From: an uncultured Bacteroidales bacterium
Lineage (GTDB): Bacteria > Bacteroidota > Bacteroidia > Bacteroidales > Paludibacteraceae
Direction: 5' to 3'
DNA length: 11,319 nucleotides
Assembly: GCA_946405045.1 (NCBI GenBank)
Contig: CAMJFV010000043.1
Coordinates: 1-11,319, forward strand
The position numbers and the translations under genes were made by a program. The first letter of the stretch is position 1; every line of letters starts with the position of its first letter. The notes under the pieces were generated by a model, which saw only the letters and a program-made list of their open reading frames with translations, was not told the origin of the DNA and ran no database searches. Shown here in pieces: positions 1 through 5,442 of this stretch.

Positions 1-1
1 A

Positions 2-268
2 TCTTGTGTTGATAATGCTAGAAAATTAGAGAACTTGAAAAAAATTGATTTGTCATTTGTTAGTGATGGCAGTAATATTATAAATTATATTATATCAGGA
101 GAAGTCCTTGATAGGGTTAATTATGTAACTAGTGGACTAACGTATGAATATGGATCATATGTTTATATTGATTGGGAAAAAAATAAATGGAGTTGGGAAA
201 AACACTCAATTAATAATTTCTTAAATTTTCCAGAGTGCTATCCAAAAGATAAGACAAAAACAAAATGA
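2..268 (+). CDS. 3' end of an unrecognised protein (5' truncated by window)
   Basis: The reading frame is open from base 2, so the gene begins before the window. Only its last 88 or so codons are seen, and the TTG at 35 is not a credible start. The visible part is polar and rich in Asn, Ile, Tyr and Trp, with a short Trp-containing stretch (IDWEKNKWSWEK) followed by a Lys/Thr-rich tail. I see no membrane segment or catalytic motif and do not recognise the family. Its stop codon TGA (266-268) overlaps the ATG of the next gene in an ATGA junction, so the two are probably translationally coupled. The base composition is clearly more AT-rich than the genes to the right, which hints at transfer. 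It could be the C-terminal end of a larger protein or a small immunity-like protein; the sequence does not decide. Confidence 0.6.
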   Translation, partial: SCVDNARKLENLKKIDLSFVSDGSNIINYIISGEVLDRVNYVTSGLTYEYGSYVYIDWEKNKWSWEKHSINNFLNFPECYPKDKTKTK

Positions 269-1086
269 AAATGGCAGAAGTTAAAACACGTGTGATTTTA
301 ATGCTAGTAATAGCGATATTTGTTCTGTGTCACAATCCTGTGTGTTTGCTGGAACTTAATAAAAAAGTTACAGATATGGGATTTTTGCCTTTAATAAAAA
401 TGACATATCCTATAGTTTTCAGTGGAACTAAAGCTGATAGATTGGCTTATGCCATAGATGCGGAGGATACTGCTACCATATCAAAAATAGTGAGAAAAGA
501 AAAAGATGTTCTTGAAGTTTTGGATAATTATTTTCAAAATACCGTGTTTGTTCAAGCAACTATGAACGATAAATATTCATCTGTTTGTAAATTAATTGAA
601 CTTGGTGCTGATCCTTCTTTTTTAGGGAATGGAAGATATAGCCCATTATGGATAGCTATAAATGATAACAATAAAAAATATTGTAAATTGTTTTTTTTAA
701 AAGCTAAAATGGAATATAAAGATGGAATGTTAGATGCTTTTCCTGATGCCATAGCAATGGAAAATATGTTGGCGGTTAATTATTTTTGTGAAAGAAACAT
801 ACATAAATTAGATACGACGGGCTACTTATTGTTTCGAGCTGTAAAATATGGACATTATGGATGTGCAATAAGGTTATTGGAAGCAGAATCTTTGTATGAT
901 GATTCAATTGAATTTAAGGGTGATTATAGTAGAAATCCTCCTAAAACGTTGACTGAATATTTGCAAGAAGATACGTTCTCAAACAACGACAAACAACTAA
1001 AGAAGCATCAGTTTATCTCTATGTTGGAGGAGCGAGGATTGTATAAAAAAGAAGAGAAAAAAGAGGAGGAAGAGAAAGAAGAATGA
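265..1086 (+). CDS. Membrane-anchored ankyrin-repeat-like protein
   Basis: This is a 273-aa protein. Residues 8-31 form one hydrophobic segment after a basic N-terminus, fitting a signal anchor or uncleaved signal peptide, with no clean lipobox. Residues about 57-207 have an ankyrin-like helix pattern; the clearest unit is the stretch LIELGADPSF (110-119) followed by YSPLWIAINDNN (125-136), and another lies at about 186-206 (YLLFRAVKYGHYGCAIRLL). This predicts a protein-protein interaction solenoid, probably outside the cytoplasm. The last 13 residues are almost only Lys and Glu. The ATG at 265 is chosen because it overlaps the preceding stop codon (ATGA). The gene is AT-rich like its partner. 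Ankyrin proteins are known as immunity partners in polymorphic-toxin loci, but no toxin is visible here, so that role is a guess. Confidence 0.75.
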   Translation: MKMAEVKTRVILMLVIAIFVLCHNPVCLLELNKKVTDMGFLPLIKMTYPIVFSGTKADRLAYAIDAEDTATISKIVRKEKDVLEVLDNYFQNTVFVQATMNDKYSSVCKLIELGADPSFLGNGRYSPLWIAINDNNKKYCKLFFLKAKMEYKDGMLDAFPDAIAMENMLAVNYFCERNIHKLDTTGYLLFRAVKYGHYGCAIRLLEAESLYDDSIEFKGDYSRNPPKTLTEYLQEDTFSNNDKQLKKHQFISMLEERGLYKKEEKKEEEEKEE

Positions 1087-1114
1087 TGATTAAAGGTTGA
1101 TGATTAATGATTAG
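1087..1114 (+). repeat. Degenerate TGATTRA heptamer array, left side
   Basis: Four units stay in a 7-base register: TGATTAA, AGGTTGA, TGATTAA, TGATTAG. The array starts directly after the ankyrin gene stop and ends exactly where the 89-base repeat copy A begins. A better preserved array of the same heptamer sits at 2667-2701. Tracts of this kind are, to my knowledge, common between Bacteroidales genes. Confidence 0.7.
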
Positions 1115-1203
1115 CAGGTTCGTAGAACCTGTATTGACGAAGTCAAGGCCATATTTGATTTCTTGGCGATTCCAACGAAGCAGGTGTCGGAATCGGGAAA
1201 TGA
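1115..1203 (+). repeat. 89-base structured intergenic repeat, copy A
   Basis: This stretch matches 2581-2669 in the same orientation and at the same total length, with a handful of substitutions and two compensating single-base indels. It opens with a perfect hairpin, CAGGTTC (1115-1121), loop GTA, GAACCTG (1125-1131). A second inverted repeat pairs CGATTCC (1167-1173) with GGAATCG (1189-1195). The reading frame is not preserved through the middle between copies, so a DNA or RNA element is more likely than a peptide. The first hairpin lacks a U-tract, so I do not call it a terminator. Confidence 0.8.
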
Positions 1204-1210
1204 CCACAAA

Positions 1211-1257
1211 ATCCCTTAATGAGGGATGAATATATGCGTATGTGTCCCTCATTGAGG
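1211..1257 (+). promoter_or_regulatory. Paired palindromes, operator-like, upstream of ATPase gene
   Basis: Two related palindromes precede the -7 box. Site 1 (1211-1227, ATCCCTTA-A-TGAGGGAT) has 8-base arms with one mismatch. Site 2 (1247-1257, CCTCA-T-TGAGG) has perfect 5-base arms. Their centres, 1219 and 1252, lie 33 bases apart, about three helical turns. The whole also forms a 13-base inverted repeat with one mismatch (1214-1226 with 1245-1257). Site 2 falls where the -33 to -24 region would be, the position expected for a repressor site. No cognate regulator is visible; an RNA stem is the alternative. Confidence 0.5.
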
Positions 1258-1266
1258 TAAAATATG

Positions 1267-1274
1267 TATATTTG
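1267..1274 (+). promoter_or_regulatory. Putative Bacteroidota -7 box (TATATTTG) for the ATPase gene
   Basis: TATATTTG fits the Bacteroidota sigma-ABfr consensus TAnnTTTG exactly and would start transcription near 1280, leaving a leader of roughly 17 bases before the ATG at 1298. I find no convincing TTTG at the -33 distance; that region is occupied by the palindrome at 1247-1257. Confidence 0.5.
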
Positions 1275-1297
1275 CACTGTGTTAAAGAAAAAAGAGT

Positions 1298-2473
1298 ATG
1301 ATAGATTTGGAATTATATACATATATGGATTTGATGCTTAAGCAGACCCCGCTTGAGCATAAACGCTATATGTATTCGGAAGTGTTGTGGAATGCAAGAA
1401 TGGTGGGTATCGTCGGCCCTCGTGGAGTCGGTAAATCTACTATGATGCTGCAATACATATCTGAAAACAAGAATCTGGAAAACATGCTCTATGTGTCGGT
1501 GGACAGTCTTTATTTTTCTTCTCATTCTTTGCTCGAATTGGCTGATGATTTTGCTAAAGAGGGAGGAACGCATCTCTTTATTGATGAGGTTCACAAATAC
1601 AAAGGATGGAGCAAGGAACTAAAACAAATTTATGATGTCCATTCTGATATGAAGGTCACTTTCACGGGATCTTCTGTGTTGGATATACAAAAGGGAGAGT
1701 CTGATTTGAGTCGAAGGGTTCTGATGTATGAGATGCAAGGTTTGTCTTTCAGAGAGTATCTGCTCCTTTTCCATCAAATAGAATCGGAAGTCTATTCGTT
1801 GGAACAGATTCTTAATCATGAAGTGTCTGTTCCTATGCTGAAACATCCTCTACCTTTATTTAGAGACTACTTGGCTTCTGGATATTATCCGTTTGCTATG
1901 GATTATGGCTTTTGGCAAAGAATGGAGCAGGTTGTGGCTCAGACAATAGAGTCTGATATTGCACAATGTGCTGATCTGAAAGCCTCTACTGCTCGCAAAC
2001 TAAAACAGATGCTGTGTGTGATTTCAACTTTGGCTCCATACAAACCCAATGCAGATAATTTGGCAAGGGAGTTGAGTGTGAGTAAAAATAATGTTCCTGA
2101 TTATCTTGTCTATTTGGAACGGGCTGGTATGATTGGAATGTTGAGGAATGATACTGTAGGAATGCGTGCACTTGGAAAAATAGAAAAGGTTTATATCGAC
2201 AACCCTTCTCTTATGACTGTCTTGGCTGGAGGACATCCGGATGTTGGCAACATCAGAGAAACGTTCTTCTATAATCAAATGAGGGTAAAAAACAAATTGT
2301 TTGCATCTCGACAGTCTGATTTTGAAATTGAAAAATATACATTCGAAATCGGAGGAAAGAAAAAAGGTCAAAAACAAATAGACAATTTGCCTTGTGGTTA
2401 TATAGTGAAAGATGATATTGAAATCGGACATGGTAATATTGTTCCTTTGTGGATGTTTGGCTTTAATTATTGA
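1298..2473 (+). CDS. AAA_14-type ATPase with DUF4143-like C-terminus
   Basis: This 391-aa protein has a clear P-loop core: Walker A GPRGVGKST (40-48), Walker B LFIDE (93-97) and a sensor-like TGSS (123-126). Residues about 250-283 fit a winged-helix element. The C-terminal part resembles DUF4143, with Asp341, Glu350 and Lys354 in an arrangement (DF...FEIGGK) reminiscent of a PD-(D/E)xK nuclease centre, and it ends in the family-typical PLWMFGFNY. Full length for the family is about 380-400 aa, so the gene looks intact. Such ATPases are abundant in Bacteroidota and sporadically distributed; substrates are mostly unknown, and DNA or nucleic-acid processing is an inference. The gene has its own -7 box and is bounded by two direct 89-base repeats. 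The ATG at 1298 follows an A-rich leader. Confidence 0.9.
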   Translation: MIDLELYTYMDLMLKQTPLEHKRYMYSEVLWNARMVGIVGPRGVGKSTMMLQYISENKNLENMLYVSVDSLYFSSHSLLELADDFAKEGGTHLFIDEVHKYKGWSKELKQIYDVHSDMKVTFTGSSVLDIQKGESDLSRRVLMYEMQGLSFREYLLLFHQIESEVYSLEQILNHEVSVPMLKHPLPLFRDYLASGYYPFAMDYGFWQRMEQVVAQTIESDIAQCADLKASTARKLKQMLCVISTLAPYKPNADNLARELSVSKNNVPDYLVYLERAGMIGMLRNDTVGMRALGKIEKVYIDNPSLMTVLAGGHPDVGNIRETFFYNQMRVKNKLFASRQSDFEIEKYTFEIGGKKKGQKQIDNLPCGYIVKDDIEIGHGNIVPLWMFGFNY

Positions 2474-2580
2474 TGATAAATGATTTCATCCCGTCGCCAT
2501 CAACCATTTTGGGTAGTCGGCTGTCGTTGCAAGCGATAAAGTGGATACGACCATTGGGTGAGGAGTTCAGCGTGTGTCGT

Positions 2581-2669
2581 CAGGCTCGTAGAACCTGTAT
2601 TGACGAAGTGACGCCATATTTGATTTCTTGGCGATTCCTGCGAAGCAGGTGTCGGGGGTCGGGAAATGA
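2581..2669 (+). repeat. 89-base structured intergenic repeat, copy B
   Basis: This is the direct repeat of 1115-1203. The first hairpin has one mismatch here (CAGGCTC with GAACCTG). The second region forms a compact hairpin absent from copy A: CCTGC (2637-2641), loop GAA, GCAGG (2645-2649). The alternative pairing CGATTCC (2632-2638) with GGGGTCG (2655-2661) keeps all seven pairs by using two G-U wobbles, so folding potential is retained despite substitutions. The 107 bases before it (2474-2580) show no promoter or recognisable gene. Confidence 0.8.
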
Positions 2670-2701
2670 TTGATGATTAATGATTAATGATTGATGATTG
2701 A
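2667..2701 (+). repeat. Five TGATTRA heptamers running into the RhuM-Fic start codon
   Basis: The tandem units are TGATTGA, TGATTAA, TGATTAA, TGATTGA, TGATTGA. The last A (2701) is the first base of the ATG of the next gene. Each unit junction creates an ATG (2673, 2680, 2687, 2694, 2701), successively shifted by one frame. No other ribosome-binding signal is visible, so the array is the translation initiation region. Its first three bases are also the end of repeat copy B. Confidence 0.85.
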
Positions 2702-3666
2702 TGGACGAAAAAATAGTGATATATGAGACGTCGGATGGAGAGACAACCATCGATGTGAAGTTGGAAGGTGAGATGGTGTGGCTTTCCGCCAATCAGGTGG
2801 CTTTGCTATTTGATAGGGATGCCAAGACTGTTAGAAAACATATTAATAATGTGTTTTCGGAAGGAGAATTGGATTTTAATAGCAACACGCAAAAAATGCG
2901 TGTTCCTCTTTCTGATAAACCTGTCCCATTTTATTCTTTGGATGTCATAATTTCAGTCGGCTATAGAGTGAAAAGCAAACGTGGCACCCAATTTCGTATT
3001 TGGGCTAATAAAGTCTTGAAGGATTACCTTGTTAAAGGCTACGCCATCAATAATAGGGTGGCGGTACAAAAATACGAGGATTTGAGTCAACTTGTTTCTG
3101 TATTGAGTCGCACCGTCAGACAACGGGATTGTTTGACTGGAGATGAGGCAAAAGCTCTTATTGATGTCGTCGCTGACTATAACTATGCTCTCGATACTCT
3201 TGATAAATATGATTATCAAAAGTTGATAGTAGAGCAAACTACAAATGAGGAACGTTTTCATGCGACTTACGAAAATGCTATGGATGCCATAGCTTGTATG
3301 AAAAACAAATTTGGAGGCAGTTCGCTGTTCGGTAATGAGAAAGATGATTCTTTCAAAAGTTCTATCGGACAAATCTACCAGACGTTTGGAGGAGTAGATC
3401 TCTATCCGTCTGTGGAAGAAAAGGCGGCTATGTTGCTATATCTTGTCACAAAAAACCATTCGTTTAGCGATGGCAACAAACGAATCGCTGCTGCGTTGTT
3501 CCTTTGGTTTATGAACAACAATGGCATCTTGTATGATGATAATGGTGGCAAACGTATAGCGGACAACACGTTGGTGGCTTTGACTTTGATGATAGCGGAA
3601 AGCCGCACCGATGAAAAGGATATTATGGTGAAAGTGGTTGTCAACTTGATAAATAAAGACAATTAA
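2701..3666 (+). CDS. RhuM-type N-domain fused to Fic/Doc domain
   Basis: This 321-aa protein is counted from the ATG at 2701; a TTG one codon upstream also fits the frame but is a poorer start. Residues about 1-115 match the RhuM virulence-protein family, with a helix-turn-helix-like stretch (WLSANQVALLFDR, 27-39, then KTVRKHI, 42-48) suggesting nucleic-acid binding. The C-terminal half is a Fic/Doc domain with the motif HSFSDGNKR (253-261). It keeps the catalytic His, the Asp, and the NKR ending seen in Doc rather than the GNGR of classical AMPylators. It may transfer AMP, another nucleotide or phosphate to a protein target; the sequence does not decide. No separate antitoxin gene lies beside it. 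The RhuM-Fic/Doc fusion is a common Bacteroidota architecture, and this copy appears intact. Confidence 0.9.
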   Translation: MDEKIVIYETSDGETTIDVKLEGEMVWLSANQVALLFDRDAKTVRKHINNVFSEGELDFNSNTQKMRVPLSDKPVPFYSLDVIISVGYRVKSKRGTQFRIWANKVLKDYLVKGYAINNRVAVQKYEDLSQLVSVLSRTVRQRDCLTGDEAKALIDVVADYNYALDTLDKYDYQKLIVEQTTNEERFHATYENAMDAIACMKNKFGGSSLFGNEKDDSFKSSIGQIYQTFGGVDLYPSVEEKAAMLLYLVTKNHSFSDGNKRIAAALFLWFMNNNGILYDDNGGKRIADNTLVALTLMIAESRTDEKDIMVKVVVNLINKDN

Positions 3667-3697
3667 ATATAAGAATTTATACTTTGAATAAAAGAAA

Positions 3698-5428
3698 ATG
3701 ATACGAAAAAAACTCTATGTCCTGCTGGGCATCCTTTTATTCGCTGTGGTGGCGGCTCACGCTGACATCACAACCACTTCTCAGAATCTGGATGAGTTCA
3801 GTTTCAAGAAGGGGTTCAAGGCTAATGGAGGTTTGTCGCTGTCCAACGACTTCTATGCCGGTAGCGATAGCCTGGTGAAGCGTGATCCGTATGCTTTCTA
3901 CCTCAATGGTAATCTCAACGTTAACCTTTGGGGTATTGCTATGCCTTTCTCTTTCTCGTTGAGTAACACGCAGAGAAGCTACACTCAGCCGTTCAACCGT
4001 TTCAAACTGGACCCTCGCTATAAGTGGGTGCATCTCTTGGTCGGCACTAATGTGATGTCTCTTGGCAAGTATACTCTTTCCGATCACGATTTCAATGGCG
4101 TGGGTGTGGAGCTGACTCCTGGCAATTGGGAGATCTCCGGTATGTATGGCCGTTTGAACAAGGCTGTGGAGTATGATCCTGTCAAGGATAATGTCGGCTA
4201 TGTCTGCTATAAGCGTATGGGCTACGCCGGAAAAGTGGCGTATCACGGTAAGACAGGATCGTATGAGGTGACTTTCTTCCATGGTGAGGACAAGGAGAAT
4301 TCGTTGACGGGATACATCCCTGAGGAGTGTTTCATGGCTCCTAGGAAAAACACGGCTGTCTCCGCTGCGGTGACTCAGACGTTCTTGAAATATTTCAATG
4401 TCCATGTGGAGTATGCTCTTTCCGTCTACAATATGAATCTTCTGAATGATCAGTTGGACACTGTGGTGACAACTACTTTTATCGACAAGATATTCCATAG
4501 GAAACAGTCGGAGAAGATGACGGATGCGTTCAACGCCTCTCTTGGTTATCAGGGTAAGGTGTTCGGATTGTCTTTGCAATATGAACGTATCGCTCCATAT
4601 TATTCGTCGTTGGGCGGATACTATTTCAACGAGGATGAGCAGAACATTACCGTCGCTCCTAATCTGAAACTTTTTGACGGTAAACTATTCATGTCTGGAA
4701 ATTTCGGCCTCCAGTATAATAATCTGGATAATGATCGTTCCACAGATACACGCCACGTCGTCTACTCTGCGAATATCGGATACAATTCGGGAAAAGTGTG
4801 GAACACGAATCTGAATTTCTCCAACTTCAACACATACACGAAGGTGAAGCCGATCTCTTATCCATACTACACCAACGCTTTGGATTCATTGAACTATTAT
4901 CAGGTGTCACGTTGCATCTCTATGACCAACGCATTCAATATCGGTGGGGAGAAGAAGGTGAAGGAGATGATTTCCCTGACGACGTCATACCAGTGCGCCA
5001 ATATGCTGACTGAGGATAAACTGACTTCCTATTCCGATTTCTACAACGGATCGCTGAATTTCTCTCAGCAGTTTGAGGAAATAGCATTGGGCTGGTCCGC
5101 ATATTTCAATGCCAATTATTGCGACGCTTCGATGACCAACTCATTGTATTATGGTCCGGGAGCAGCTCTGAACAAGAGTTTCTTTGAAGGAAAACTCTCA
5201 ACAAGCCTATCCGTGGCATATAATAAGAATGTGGTGAAGGATAGGGAAGACGGTGGTCTTCTAAACTCTGGTCTGAACGCGTCGTATACAATTAAACCGG
5301 AAAGCAAGAAAGCCCCTACACATTCGTTCACTTTAAGCAGTGGATTCACCAAATACTTGGCGGCGATGGTGACGGGAGATAATAAATTTGAGTCATTAAG
5401 TAATCTGACATACCGTGTCAATTTTTAG
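3698..5428 (+). CDS. Outer-membrane beta-barrel protein, first gene of surface-protein train
   Basis: This 576-aa protein starts with a signal peptide (basic MIRKK, hydrophobic 6-20, likely cleavage after AHA at 20-22). The rest is made of alternating aromatic/polar strands with short turns (for example GKVAYHGKTGSYEVTFF, 178-194, and NIGYNSGKVWNTNLNFS) and finishes in Phe (YRVNF), the usual signal for BAM-dependent insertion. I see no TonB plug, OmpA domain or catalytic motif, so it is a structural barrel, channel or anchor without a recognised family name. It begins only 31 bases after the Fic gene, with no terminator between, and ends 14 bases before the giant protein gene, so co-transcription with the latter is very likely. 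Its neighbours suggest a role in exporting or anchoring large surface proteins; that is inference. Confidence 0.8.
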   Translation: MIRKKLYVLLGILLFAVVAAHADITTTSQNLDEFSFKKGFKANGGLSLSNDFYAGSDSLVKRDPYAFYLNGNLNVNLWGIAMPFSFSLSNTQRSYTQPFNRFKLDPRYKWVHLLVGTNVMSLGKYTLSDHDFNGVGVELTPGNWEISGMYGRLNKAVEYDPVKDNVGYVCYKRMGYAGKVAYHGKTGSYEVTFFHGEDKENSLTGYIPEECFMAPRKNTAVSAAVTQTFLKYFNVHVEYALSVYNMNLLNDQLDTVVTTTFIDKIFHRKQSEKMTDAFNASLGYQGKVFGLSLQYERIAPYYSSLGGYYFNEDEQNITVAPNLKLFDGKLFMSGNFGLQYNNLDNDRSTDTRHVVYSANIGYNSGKVWNTNLNFSNFNTYTKVKPISYPYYTNALDSLNYYQVSRCISMTNAFNIGGEKKVKEMISLTTSYQCANMLTEDKLTSYSDFYNGSLNFSQQFEEIALGWSAYFNANYCDASMTNSLYYGPGAALNKSFFEGKLSTSLSVAYNKNVVKDREDGGLLNSGLNASYTIKPESKKAPTHSFTLSSGFTKYLAAMVTGDNKFESLSNLTYRVNF

Positions 5429-5442
5429 CATATTAACAGACG

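Noticed and set aside
1115..1131. CAGGTTC-GTA-GAACCTG as an intrinsic terminator of the ankyrin gene
   Set aside because: The stem is perfect but only 7 pairs long and is followed by TATTGACG, not a U-tract. The same stem is imperfect in copy B, and the element makes more sense as part of the repeat.
1134..1157. A repeat-borne promoter (TTGAC with CATATTTG-like box)
   Set aside because: The spacing between the two boxes is about 12 bases, and the -7-like box has a mismatch, so it fits neither the Bacteroidota nor the sigma-70 arrangement.
2473..2673. Small 66-aa open frame overlapping the ATPase stop (TGATG) and running through repeat copy B
   Set aside because: Its second half lies in the 89-base repeat, whose other copy shifts frame through the same stretch. 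The Arg/Cys-rich product has no recognisable fold, so I treat it as chance readthrough of a non-coding element.
3678..3686. TATACTTTG as a promoter for the barrel gene
   Set aside because: The spacing between TA and TTTG is off by one from TAnnTTTG, and it lies only 11 bases before the ATG, which would leave almost no leader. A promoter farther upstream or readthrough from the Fic gene is as likely.
3737..4579. 280-aa open frame on the minus strand
   Set aside because: It lies wholly antisense to the beta-barrel gene, which has a signal peptide, strand pattern and C-terminal Phe. The antisense product is His/Ile/Arg-rich and low in structure, a typical shadow.
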